This document shows positions 23,834-32,823 of a stretch of 42,064 bases of DNA, piece by piece. Made by a program: the position numbers and the translations under genes. Origin of the DNA: Saprospiraceae bacterium (GTDB lineage Bacteria; Bacteroidota; Bacteroidia; Chitinophagales; Saprospiraceae). The first letter of the stretch is position 1, and each line of letters opens with the position of its first letter. The stretch is from the NCBI GenBank assembly GCA_030728245.1, contig JANQZX010000005.1:8853-50916 (forward strand), given 5' to 3'. Under the pieces are notes generated by a model that did not search any database, had not been told where the DNA came from, and saw only the letters and a program-made list of their open reading frames with translations.

Positions 23834-26083
23834 AATAAAAGTGGTATGATATTTTTCCAACCCGTCCTCTAATTGGATCTGGTAGAATCCATTTGGGAGC
23901 GATGAAATATTTATGGGTGAATTTTCATTGTAATTCTCCAATGTCATAAGACACCTTCCCAATACATCCAATACAGAAATCTTAACGTTAGAAAATGAAT
24001 TTGCCGATTCGTATTTTAACCGTATAAAATCATTAGAAGGATTTGGATAAACGATTATTTTAGCTGAGCTAGCATTTTTAATTTCCTTAGTATTGGTCGT
24101 TAATTTTTGCCAGGGAGTTTGGTAAAGTTGTAGCCCTCCCCTTGCATTACCTACTAATAACTCATAAAAACCATCATTATTGATATCGGCCAACGCAGGT
24201 TTTACCTGAAATCCATTTTTCAACGTACTTAATCCATTTTCCACGAGATTAAACTTTTGGCTGGCTTCCGAAACTTCGTATAATAGTAATCCTTTATCAT
24301 CGGATCCTGTCAATAAACGAAGTCCCACATTAGTATAAAACATTATTGGCGCAGTTGAACCATTTAAATAGCCAGGTTTATTTGTATTAACGCCTCCCCA
24401 ACGGGTGATATTAGGCAAAATATCAGCATTGGTATCAAAAAAAGGTCTGGTTGTTGAACCTATATTTTGAAAATAATTGATATTTCCACCTCTTTCGCCA
24501 ACAAGTACATCTGGTAATCCATCGTTATTAACGTCAAAAACAAAAGGTGTGGCATACAAACCAACGTCAATATCCATGAACGGATATACAAATTGATCTA
24601 TTTTTAGTGGCTTCCCCTTACCCGCCATATTTTCGCCATAAAACAACTGACCTGACTCATCACCGATGAGAACATCTGCATCGCCGTCGCCGTCCATGTC
24701 AGCAAAAACGGGTGAAAAATCTCGAGAAACCGAATTAAATCTGTTAAGGCTTAAGAAATTACTGTCTTTTAGAATAAAAGATGGTTTATCGTAAGTTCCA
24801 TTGTTTTCGAAATAAAATAATCCAGAAGGATAAACGCCAGGTTCTTTAAAATTCCCATAATTGCCTATCACCAAATCTAACAGTCCATCGCCATTTATAT
24901 CGGCAAAGGTCGGACTTGCTCCTTTGCCAACATCGAGGGTATTTTCAGATAAAAAATTCTTCCCCACCAAAGTATATAAGGCTTTATCTTTTGTACCGAT
25001 ATTTTTGTATAACAAAAAAGCCCCTTCATCTATTGAATTAAAAATAGCATTAGGAGCAAAAATCAAATCTTTCAGACTATCCTGATTAACATCGAGGGCA
25101 AAAGAAGCGGGAAAGGAAGGCAAATCAACGGGAAAATCATACATCGGAAAATAATTATCCTGTTTATTCATCCAGGCTGTTTTGGCATTTCCCCCATTGG
25201 TAAGAAGTGTGATATTTGGATAAGAAATATCGCCAAGAAACAACTCTTTGTCGCCATCGCCATCCAGATCAAGCGTCAAAAGGGTGCTTCCAGAATGTCT
25301 GAAATTCCCTGCTAATTCACCTGGTGTAATTTTAAAGCAAATACCCGGAGCAGGAGAAAAATCTATTCTGGATGAAGAACCCGATTCATAAAAACCGCCC
25401 CAACACTGACTATCCAGGCGAAATAAAAGGGAATCATTTTTAAAATTCTTTTCAACAGATTCATTTCTATAAAATTCTGCAAAACCACCATTTATATTAA
25501 AAGTAACAATATCTAAATCGCCGTCACCGTCAATATCATCCAATGCAGGAATATCAATTCTGGTAACGTATAGATTAGATTGACCGCCTACGAATAAGGG
25601 AAAAAAAATGATATTATAAGGCGCTTTAAAGTTTATCCTATTAAAATCCAGTATGTTATCTTCATTATAAAATCCCTTCCAAACCTGAATACCATCAACA
25701 CCTGGGACATCGGAATAGGCAAAAAAGTCAGAAATTCCATCTTTATCATAGTCTCGCAATAACACCCAACTTTCTGCGGGAGGAAAATGAGAAACATATT
25801 CAGGGGAAAAAACATAATTCACCTTTTCTTCGCCGGGCATTTTTCTTTTACCCAAATAGACACTGTGAATATTTCCGACCCTGTCAAAGACATAAATATC
25901 GGTAATACCATCGTTGTTAACATCGGTTTCAGAAAATTGGGGACACTTCATTCCCCCCGTAAAAGGGTCAGCAAACGTTTTTTGTGCATTTGAAACGGGT
26001 AAAATAATTTCCTTGAACGTTTGCCCGAGTAAAAAGAGGGGTAAAAAAAGAAAAACAGTACAACGGACAAAGAAAAATATCAT
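23828..26083 (-). CDS. Secreted VCBS/FG-GAP repeat protein with type IX sorting domain
   Basis: This 751-residue surface or secreted protein has a signal peptide (about residues 1-20, ending in LLGQ). Nine aspartate-rich loops of the form D-x-[DNK]-x-D-x-x-x-[DE] recur through it: DVNNDGITD, DYDKDGISD, DIDGDGDLD, DLDGDGDKE, DVNQDSLKD, DINGDGLLD, DMDGDGDAD, DVNNDGLPD and DINNDGFYE. They mark calcium-binding FG-GAP/VCBS blades of a beta-propeller type. The last 75 residues (IIVYPNPSNDFIRLKY ... VLDVLGR ... LPNGFYQIQLEDG) are a typical type A sorting domain for the type IX secretion system, which would be removed on export. The ligand or role is unknown; adhesion is common for such proteins. Confidence 0.93.
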   Translation of the reverse strand: MIFFFVRCTVFLFLPLFLLGQTFKEIILPVSNAQKTFADPFTGGMKCPQFSETDVNNDGITDIYVFDRVGNIHSVYLGKRKMPGEEKVNYVFSPEYVSHFPPAESWVLLRDYDKDGISDFFAYSDVPGVDGIQVWKGFYNEDNILDFNRINFKAPYNIIFFPLFVGGQSNLYVTRIDIPALDDIDGDGDLDIVTFNINGGFAEFYRNESVEKNFKNDSLLFRLDSQCWGGFYESGSSSRIDFSPAPGICFKITPGELAGNFRHSGSTLLTLDLDGDGDKELFLGDISYPNITLLTNGGNAKTAWMNKQDNYFPMYDFPVDLPSFPASFALDVNQDSLKDLIFAPNAIFNSIDEGAFLLYKNIGTKDKALYTLVGKNFLSENTLDVGKGASPTFADINGDGLLDLVIGNYGNFKEPGVYPSGLFYFENNGTYDKPSFILKDSNFLSLNRFNSVSRDFSPVFADMDGDGDADVLIGDESGQLFYGENMAGKGKPLKIDQFVYPFMDIDVGLYATPFVFDVNNDGLPDVLVGERGGNINYFQNIGSTTRPFFDTNADILPNITRWGGVNTNKPGYLNGSTAPIMFYTNVGLRLLTGSDDKGLLLYEVSEASQKFNLVENGLSTLKNGFQVKPALADINNDGFYELLVGNARGGLQLYQTPWQKLTTNTKEIKNASSAKIIVYPNPSNDFIRLKYESANSFSNVKISVLDVLGRCLMTLENYNENSPINISSLPNGFYQIQLEDGLEKYHTTFIR

Positions 26084-26274
26084 AGCAGCCTATTTAAGCG
26101 AACAATCTAATCAAATTGTGAGGTAATCGCAACCACAAACGTTTCAAATAATAAGCACTACACAAAAAAAGTTTAAAATAACATCATATAAAAAAGTAGT
26201 AGCGATTAATATTGGAAAATACCTATAACTTGAACTAAAGATTTAGGATATTGTTAGTTGTAAAATCTTAAGAT

Positions 26275-26904
26275 ATGACCTCTTTACCTCAAAATAATGA
26301 GTTGGATAACCAGCAGAATGCGTCTTTAATTTTTCATCCAAAAAACATCATATTATTCCTGACTTTAGCGGGATTAACCATGTTATTTTTGTCCCTATCC
26401 TTCGCCTACGTTTACACCAGAACACTGTCGAAATTACCTCCGCTTCAATTACCCTGGTTATTTTATGTTAATACGTTTGTGCTATTAGCATCAAGCTATA
26501 CATTATGGCAAAGTAAAAAAGCGTATCTGGAGGACAGAACTGACAGGTATCAACAAACGTTATATATAACGATAACTTTATCGTTCCTATTCCTTGTTCT
26601 TCAAGGCATTGCGTGGTATAGTTTATTTAATCAGAATATTATGATACAAACAGATAATTCTGCGGGGTATTTGTATGTTATATCGGGTCTTCACTTTTTC
26701 CACGTTGTAGCTGGACTACCCTTCCTTATTTATTTCAGCTTTCAGGCAAAGAAATACATGATTGAGCCAGTCAGCGTATTGGTTTATTTTTCGGATCCAC
26801 ATAAGCGGCTAAACTTGCGATTAATAAGTATCTATTGGCACTTTCTTGATATCCTTTGGGTCTATTTAATGGTATTTTTCATAATAAATAAAATAATAGC
26901 TTAA
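26275..26904 (+). CDS. Orphan cytochrome c oxidase subunit III family protein
   Basis: This 209-residue, five-helix protein shows the subunit III signatures SGLHFFHVVAGLPFL and YWHFLDILWVYLMVFFI. It resembles the short subunit III at 4357-4941 in length and helix layout, but many core residues differ. No other oxidase gene accompanies it; it sits between the divergent VCBS-repeat gene and purL. It could serve another oxidase encoded elsewhere, be an alternative subunit III for the main oxidase, or have drifted to another role. The ATG at 26275 is the first plausible start; the 190 bases upstream hold no gene. Confidence 0.88.
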   Translation: MTSLPQNNELDNQQNASLIFHPKNIILFLTLAGLTMLFLSLSFAYVYTRTLSKLPPLQLPWLFYVNTFVLLASSYTLWQSKKAYLEDRTDRYQQTLYITITLSFLFLVLQGIAWYSLFNQNIMIQTDNSAGYLYVISGLHFFHVVAGLPFLIYFSFQAKKYMIEPVSVLVYFSDPHKRLNLRLISIYWHFLDILWVYLMVFFIINKIIA

Positions 26905-26947
26905 GCTAAAGTAATTTTTTAAAACCTACTTTTTTTCCAAATCGTAT

Positions 26948-26955
26948 TATATTTG
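26948..26955 (+). promoter_or_regulatory. -7 promoter element for purL
   Basis: TATATTTG matches TAnnTTTG exactly and lies 28 bases before the purL ATG, so the leader would be about 20 bases. A purine-rich AGGGG stretch precedes the ATG by several bases and may serve as ribosome binding site. No clear -33 TTTG is seen. Confidence 0.4.
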
Positions 26956-26982
26956 TCCAAACTAAACGATTAGGGGTAGCTT

Positions 26983-29229
26983 ATGCAAAATCAAAGCGAA
27001 ACATTGGTAACTGTCGAAACGGGTAAAAAGTTAGGGATAACTGAAGCAGAATTCGAACAGATTGTTAGCATAATGGGCAGGACGCCTAATTTCACAGAAT
27101 TAAGTATTTACTCTGTGATGTGGTCGGAACACTGTAGTTATAAAAATTCCATTCACTGGCTGAAAACGCTACCACGAGAGGGAAAAAGACTTCTTGTTGG
27201 TGCGGGAGAAGAAAATGCCGGATTGGTTGATATTGGTGACGGTTTAGCTTGTGCTTTCAAGATTGAATCTCACAATCATCCTTCGGCCATAGAGCCATTT
27301 CAAGGTGCTGCCACAGGTGTTGGGGGAATTCACAGAGATATTTTCACCATGGGAGCCAGACCTATTGCTTCCTTGAATTCTCTTCGTTTTGGTAATATCG
27401 ATTTGCCTCAAACCCGTCGCTTAGTCGAAGGAGTTGTTGCCGGTATAAGCCATTATGGTAATTGTTTTGGTGTTCCTACCGTAGGCGGCGAAGTTTATTT
27501 TAATGATTGTTACAATCAGAATATTTTAGTAAACGCCATGTCTGTGGGAATTGTAGAGGTAGGAAAAACGGTTTCTGCCATAGCAGAAGGACTTGGTAAT
27601 CCTGTTTTCATTGTTGGCTCGGCTACTGGAAAAGACGGTATTCACGGCGCTACCTTTGCCTCGGCCGATTTAACGGAAGATTCCGCTGAAGATTTACCAG
27701 CGGTTCAGGTCGGTGACCCTTTTCAAGAAAAATTATTGCTGGAAGCCACCCTGGAAGCCATAAAAACAGGTGCCATCGTTGGCATGCAAGACATGGGTGC
27801 TGCGGGTATAACCTGTTCTACCTCTGAAATGAGTGCTAAAGGGGGCGTGGGCATGATTATAGATTTAGATAAGGTGCCTACCAGACAAAAAAACATGAAG
27901 CCTTTTGAGATTTTACTCTCTGAAAGTCAGGAACGTATGTTAATTGTCTGCCATAAAGGGCAAGAACAACTTTTATTGGACGTATTTGAGAAATGGGATC
28001 TTGAATGTGCTGAAATTGGGGAAGTTACTGATACGGGAACGCTTGTTTTTCATACTTCAGGTACAAAAGTAGCCGAAGTAAACGCTCATTCTCTTGTTCT
28101 GGGTGGTGGTGCACCTGTATATCAAAGAGAATATAAAAGACCCGCTTATGTTGAGGAAATAAGAAAAATAAATACAAAATCTATTCCTCTTAATACTAAA
28201 TACGTAGCCTCAGCTAAAAAACTGGCTGCCAGTCCAAATTTAGTTTCTAAGCGGTGGATTTATGAACAGTATGATTCCATGGTAAGAACAGGTACCATGA
28301 CGACAAATAAACCCTCTGATGCTTCGGTCGTATGGGTAAAAGACACTAAAAAAGCCATTGTACTAACTACTGATTGTAATAGTTCTTACGTACATGCCGA
28401 CCCATATCAGGGAGCAATGATTGCTGTTGCTGAGGCGGCCCGAAACATTGTTTGTTCTGGGGGTACACCCGTAGCTATTACCAATTGTTTAAATTTTGGA
28501 AATCCTTATAACCAAGGTGTTTACTGGCAGTTTGTTCAGGTTATTAAAGGAATGGGCGACGCCTGCAGGAAATTCAATACGCCAGTTACAGGCGGCAACG
28601 TAAGTTTTTATAATCAATCAGTCCTTAAAGACGGTACCGAACCTGTTTTCCCTACACCTACTATTGGTATGTTAGGTGTTATGGATGACATTTCATGGCA
28701 TACTACCTTACACTTTAAAAAACCGGGCCATGTTATATATATGCTTGGAACTCCGGTAAATGATTTGGGAAGTTCAGAATACTGTAGAACCGTCCTCGGA
28801 ATTCCTCTGTCTGCTCCCCCATCGTTTGATATGGATGAGGAATTGCATTTACAACAAAACATCACCCAATTGATTCGTAAAAAATACATTGAATCTGCCC
28901 ATGATATTAGTGAAGGAGGACTGTTTCACTGTTTATTGGAATCGGCGATAGCGGGAAATGTAGGATTTGACATTGAAACTGATAATAACTTCCGGAAAGA
29001 TGCCTATCTTTTTGGAGAGAGTCAGAGTCGATGTGTTGTTACCATTAATCCTCAAAAAGAGGATGCTGTGGTTAATTTTCTAAATACCCATAATGTTCCT
29101 TTTTCTCGTATTGGAGAGGTGATAAAGGACGAAATTAAAATTGATGCTGAGTCATTTGGCAACATTGGAGAATACGCCTTAATTTATAATAATACCCTTG
29201 GTCAGAAAATGGCCGGAGTTCAAAACTAA
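26983..29229 (+). CDS. purL: Phosphoribosylformylglycinamidine synthase subunit PurL
   Basis: PurL performs the fourth step of de novo purine synthesis, turning FGAR into FGAM with ATP and ammonia. This is the small form (748 residues), which needs separate PurQ and PurS subunits; neither gene is in the window. Signatures are [19 protein letters not shown] (about residues 37-55), the ATP-binding [40 protein letters not shown], and in the second half [22 protein letters not shown] and HDISEGGL. The two AIRS-like halves are intact. The TlpA-like gene follows after 6 bases. Confidence 0.97.
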   Translation: MQNQSETLVTVETGKKLGITEAEFEQIVSIMGRTPNFTELSIYSVMWSEHCSYKNSIHWLKTLPREGKRLLVGAGEENAGLVDIGDGLACAFKIESHNHPSAIEPFQGAATGVGGIHRDIFTMGARPIASLNSLRFGNIDLPQTRRLVEGVVAGISHYGNCFGVPTVGGEVYFNDCYNQNILVNAMSVGIVEVGKTVSAIAEGLGNPVFIVGSATGKDGIHGATFASADLTEDSAEDLPAVQVGDPFQEKLLLEATLEAIKTGAIVGMQDMGAAGITCSTSEMSAKGGVGMIIDLDKVPTRQKNMKPFEILLSESQERMLIVCHKGQEQLLLDVFEKWDLECAEIGEVTDTGTLVFHTSGTKVAEVNAHSLVLGGGAPVYQREYKRPAYVEEIRKINTKSIPLNTKYVASAKKLAASPNLVSKRWIYEQYDSMVRTGTMTTNKPSDASVVWVKDTKKAIVLTTDCNSSYVHADPYQGAMIAVAEAARNIVCSGGTPVAITNCLNFGNPYNQGVYWQFVQVIKGMGDACRKFNTPVTGGNVSFYNQSVLKDGTEPVFPTPTIGMLGVMDDISWHTTLHFKKPGHVIYMLGTPVNDLGSSEYCRTVLGIPLSAPPSFDMDEELHLQQNITQLIRKKYIESAHDISEGGLFHCLLESAIAGNVGFDIETDNNFRKDAYLFGESQSRCVVTINPQKEDAVVNFLNTHNVPFSRIGEVIKDEIKIDAESFGNIGEYALIYNNTLGQKMAGVQN

Positions 29230-29235
29230 TTTTAT

Positions 29236-30357
29236 ATGAGAACGATATCTTATTTTGTCGGCATAGCCGGTATTTTGTTTTTATCTCTAAGTTGTGATGC
29301 CCTGAAAGGCGGTGTTACCATAAAAGGAAAAATCAGTGGCGCTGAAAATCTGCAAGCATTCATTGATAAAACCATCATTGGAAAAGTAAATGTAGTTCTT
29401 GAAAAAACGGAGATAGACGGCACCGGTTCATTTAAAATAAATTTCCCAAAGGGATTAGGAGCGGGTATTTATAATGTGCGTATAGGCGCTAAAAGAATGT
29501 TAATGGTACTCAATGGGTCAGAAAAGGAAATTTCCATAGATGGCTCTTTAGAATCATTGGATCAATATAATTTTACCATAAATGGTTCTCCGGAAACGGC
29601 TCAATTAAAAGACCTTATTCAAGGGCTTCAAAGTCAGCAAAAAACAGCTAACGATGTAGTTACCTTTATAGATCAAGCAGAAAATCCAATGTTAGGTGCT
29701 TTGGTGGCCAACATGGTTTTTGGACAAAGCCCTGATTATCTGCCTCTTCAAAAAAAGGCTTATGACAAGTTAGTTGCTAAATACCCAAATGATGAGTTAA
29801 CCACTGCTTTTGGTGAATTTATCGCTTTGAAAGAACAGGAGAATGCAGCTGCCATGTCACAGCAACTTATCCAGGTAGGTCAACCTGCTCCGGATATCGC
29901 ATTACCTGATCCAACGGGAAAAATCAGGAAGCTATCCGACTTGAAAGGGCAAGTAGTTTTGCTCGATTTTTGGGCTAGCTGGTGTGGTCCTTGCCGCAGA
30001 GAAAATCCAAATGTTGTGGCCGTTTATGAAAAATATAAAAACAAAGGTTTTACCATTTTTAGCGTAAGCTTAGACGGTTTAGATGATCGTACGTTGTCGC
30101 GTTTGGAAGATCCTTCAATGGCGAGTGCCTATATTGCGCAGGGAAAACAAGCATGGATTGATGCCATTGCCATAGATAAATTATCTTGGCCACATCATGT
30201 GAGTGACTTAAAAAAATGGTCCTCTGCTGCTGCCGCTTTATATGGAGTGAATTCCATACCCAGAGCCTTTATGCTTGATAAAAATGGGGTAATCGTTTCC
30301 ACCAGTGTTCGTGGTTCTCAAGAAATTGAAAGCACTCTAATTAAATTACTTGAATAA
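29236..30357 (+). CDS. TlpA-like lipoprotein: DUF4369-type domain plus thioredoxin domain
   Basis: This 373-residue protein begins with a lipoprotein signal ending in LFLSLSC (Cys at about residue 20). An N-terminal beta domain of the DUF4369 type follows (about 27-120; ITIKGKISGAEN, then KRMLMVLNGSEKEISIDG), then a helical linker. The C-terminal thioredoxin/AhpC-TSA domain (about 215-373) has WASWCGPCRRENPNV with a CxxC active site and a cis-Pro region NSIPRAFMLD. Such proteins act as envelope thiol-disulfide reductants in Bacteroidota. It lies 6 bases after purL and 79 bases before the GMC gene, so co-transcription with purL is likely while its job is separate. Confidence 0.92.
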   Translation: MRTISYFVGIAGILFLSLSCDALKGGVTIKGKISGAENLQAFIDKTIIGKVNVVLEKTEIDGTGSFKINFPKGLGAGIYNVRIGAKRMLMVLNGSEKEISIDGSLESLDQYNFTINGSPETAQLKDLIQGLQSQQKTANDVVTFIDQAENPMLGALVANMVFGQSPDYLPLQKKAYDKLVAKYPNDELTTAFGEFIALKEQENAAAMSQQLIQVGQPAPDIALPDPTGKIRKLSDLKGQVVLLDFWASWCGPCRRENPNVVAVYEKYKNKGFTIFSVSLDGLDDRTLSRLEDPSMASAYIAQGKQAWIDAIAIDKLSWPHHVSDLKKWSSAAAALYGVNSIPRAFMLDKNGVIVSTSVRGSQEIESTLIKLLE

Positions 30358-30436
30358 TGTAATTTATTTTTGATTATATTTACAAAGGGAACAAAAACCA
30401 AATTTTGTATTTGACATTTAAAACCTAATAACTGAT

Positions 30437-32179
30437 ATGACCTTTCAAATTAAAGAAACGCCAGAAATTTTCGATGTAGTTATTGTTGGTTCTGGAGCCG
30501 GCGGTGGCATGGCAGCTTATACCTTAACCAAGGCAGGCGCAAAAGTTTGCTTATTGGAAGCTGGAAGTTATTACGATCCTGCTGATCCTCAATATATTAC
30601 CCAAATGAAAAATCCTTGGGAATCTCCTCGTCGCGGTGCTTCAAGTACCAGACCTTTTGGAGATTTTGATGCAGCTTACGGAGGTTGGCAAATCGAAGGA
30701 GAGCCTTACTCAGCGGTAAAAGGTACCGAATTTCATTGGTTCAGATCCAGAATGTTAGGGGGACGAACTAATCACTGGGGTAGAATTTCTCTTCGCTTCG
30801 GTCCAAATGATTTCAAAAGAGGGTCTTTAACTGGTATTGGAGATGACTGGCCTATCGGATATGACGATTTGAAGCCTTTTTATGACAAAACAGATAAACT
30901 AATTGGTATTTTTGGTTCTGTCGAAAATATATACAATGAACCGGACGGTATTTATCTTCCTCCACCTCCTATGAGATTGCATGAGCATTTTATAAAGAAA
31001 GCAGGAACGAATTTAAAAATTCCTGTTATTCCATCCAGACTTTCTATTTTAACCAGACCGATAAATAACGAAAGAGGCTCCTGTTTCTATTGCAGCCAAT
31101 GTAGCAGAGGTTGTAATAAATATGCAGACTTTTCTTCTTCTTCTGTATTGGTTATTCCTGCCATGAAAACAGGAAACTTAACCCTTATCAATCATGCAAT
31201 GGTTCGTGAGGTACTTACTGACCAGGCGACAGGTTTGGCAACTGGGGTTTCCTATGTTGATACTAAAACCATGGCTGAAGTCTCTGTTCGTGCAAAACGA
31301 GTGGTTTTAGGTGCTTCTGCCTGTGAATCTGCCCGTTTACTATTGAATTCTAAATCTGCGCGTTTCCCTCAGGGATTAGCCAATACAAGTGGGGTAATCG
31401 GTAAATATCTAAATGATTCTACGGGAGCCAGCCGAAGTGCTTTTGTTCCTTCTCTGATGAACCGGGATCGTTACAATGAAGACGGAGTTGGCGGAAGTCA
31501 TATCTATTCTCCATGGTGGCTGGATAATAATAAATTAGATTTTGCCAGAGGATATCATATCGAATATGGTGGTGGAATGGGTATGCCAGGATACGGTTTT
31601 GGTATGGGTATGCAAAATAGTAATGGAAAATATCCTTATCCAAATGGAGAAAAGTTACCCGCTGGTGGCTATGGTTCCAGATTAAGAGAAGATGTGAATC
31701 GCTTTTATGGTGCTCATATTGGTATGGCGGGTCGTGGTGAACCAATTCCTTTAGAAACCAATTACTGCGAAATCGATCCAGGCAAAGTGGATAAATATGG
31801 TATTCCAACGCTACGATTCCATTACAAATGGTCTGATCATGAAATAAAGCAGGCTAAACACATGCAGGACACTTTTGAGGAACTTATCATCGAAATGGGC
31901 GGTATTCCGTTAGGTAATAAACCTGGAGCAGATACAAATTACGGTTTAGAGGCACCTGGAAAAATTATACATGAAATTGGTACTGTTCGTATGGGCGATA
32001 ATCCAAATCGTTCTGCATTGAATAAATATCAGCAGGCACATGATGTTAAAAATTTGTTCGTTGTTGATGCAGGTCCATTTGTTTCTCAGGGTGATAAAAA
32101 CGTAACCTGGACTATCTTAGCGTCCTCTATGCGTACTTCTGAATACATCATTGATCAAGTTAAAGCTAATAAAATCTAA
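30437..32179 (+). CDS. GMC-family FAD-dependent dehydrogenase with a four-cysteine motif
   Basis: This 580-residue enzyme oxidises an alcohol or sugar at FAD and probably passes electrons to the membrane chain. The FAD fold is at the N-terminus (DVVIVGSGAGGGMAAYTL, about residues 13-30, then CLLEAGS), with GGRTNHWGRISLRFGPNDF after it. The C-terminus has VVDAGPFVSQGDKNVTWTI, the region of the GMC active site. A cluster C216-C219-C222-C226 (CFYCSQCSRGC) has ferredoxin-type spacing and could hold an Fe-S cluster, as in bacterial FAD-glucose dehydrogenases. There is no signal peptide; export with its Tat-bearing partner, encoded 5 bases downstream, is expected. The substrate is unknown. Confidence 0.88.
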   Translation: MTFQIKETPEIFDVVIVGSGAGGGMAAYTLTKAGAKVCLLEAGSYYDPADPQYITQMKNPWESPRRGASSTRPFGDFDAAYGGWQIEGEPYSAVKGTEFHWFRSRMLGGRTNHWGRISLRFGPNDFKRGSLTGIGDDWPIGYDDLKPFYDKTDKLIGIFGSVENIYNEPDGIYLPPPPMRLHEHFIKKAGTNLKIPVIPSRLSILTRPINNERGSCFYCSQCSRGCNKYADFSSSSVLVIPAMKTGNLTLINHAMVREVLTDQATGLATGVSYVDTKTMAEVSVRAKRVVLGASACESARLLLNSKSARFPQGLANTSGVIGKYLNDSTGASRSAFVPSLMNRDRYNEDGVGGSHIYSPWWLDNNKLDFARGYHIEYGGGMGMPGYGFGMGMQNSNGKYPYPNGEKLPAGGYGSRLREDVNRFYGAHIGMAGRGEPIPLETNYCEIDPGKVDKYGIPTLRFHYKWSDHEIKQAKHMQDTFEELIIEMGGIPLGNKPGADTNYGLEAPGKIIHEIGTVRMGDNPNRSALNKYQQAHDVKNLFVVDAGPFVSQGDKNVTWTILASSMRTSEYIIDQVKANKI

Positions 32180-32184
32180 TTGCC

Positions 32185-32799
32185 ATGAAACGCAGAGATC
32201 TTATAAAAAATATAACGCTTACCTCGGTAGGGCTTGCTACTGCTCAGGTTTTACCCGCTCAAACAGAAAATGTGGCTGCCGGTAAGCCTAAAAAGCAGAA
32301 ATCTAATTATGGTAGAACACCCGATGAGATAAAAAGAGACGAGAAGCTTGCTTCAGAAACGTTTTTTACCCCAGGTGAAATGGCTGTTATTACGCGTTTA
32401 TGTGATATTATCCTTCCAGCTGAAGGATCTTCGCCTTCTGCCGTGCAAGTGGGCGTTCCTGCTTTCATTGAATTTATCGCTAAGGACATGCCTTATCAGC
32501 AAGTTCCGCTCAGAGGTGGTATCATGTGGTTAGAAAATTACTCGCGCAAGTTATTTGGAAAATCTTTTGTTGCTATTACCCCAGCGAATCAGATTACCAT
32601 CGTTGATGCTATCGCTTATCCTGAATTGGCCACTCCCGCTGTTTCTGCAGGAGTAGCTTTCTTTAATCTAATGAGAGATTTGACATTAACAGGTTTTTAC
32701 ACCACAGAGGCCGGCTTTGAAGACCTTGGTTATGTAGGTAACAGACCCAATAACTGGGAAGGTCCACCAGCTGAAGTACTAAAGAAATTTAATTTTTAA
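32185..32799 (+). CDS. Gluconate 2-dehydrogenase subunit 3 family protein with Tat signal
   Basis: This 204-residue small subunit belongs with the GMC dehydrogenase before it. The N-terminus MKRRDLIKNITLTSVGLA contains a twin-arginine motif and hydrophobic stretch, so it probably carries the folded FAD subunit across the membrane. The family core is visible: FFTPGEMAVITRLCDIILP, VGVPAFIEFIA, FGKSFVAITPANQITIVDAI, FFNLMRDLTLTGFYTTEAGFEDLGYVG (given in part) and a final NNWEGPP. No cytochrome subunit follows, so the electron route is open. It ends 24 bases before the aldolase gene, so it probably shares the rhamnose transcript. Confidence 0.9.
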   Translation: MKRRDLIKNITLTSVGLATAQVLPAQTENVAAGKPKKQKSNYGRTPDEIKRDEKLASETFFTPGEMAVITRLCDIILPAEGSSPSAVQVGVPAFIEFIAKDMPYQQVPLRGGIMWLENYSRKLFGKSFVAITPANQITIVDAIAYPELATPAVSAGVAFFNLMRDLTLTGFYTTEAGFEDLGYVGNRPNNWEGPPAEVLKKFNF

Positions 32800-32823
32800 G
32801 GTTATTTCAAATTTTAAGTTCCA

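Noticed and set aside
23828-26083. DNA-level tandem repeats in the VCBS protein gene
   Set aside because: The repeated Asp-rich loops are protein-level motifs; the DNA between and within them is too diverged to be a tandem repeat or CRISPR-like array.
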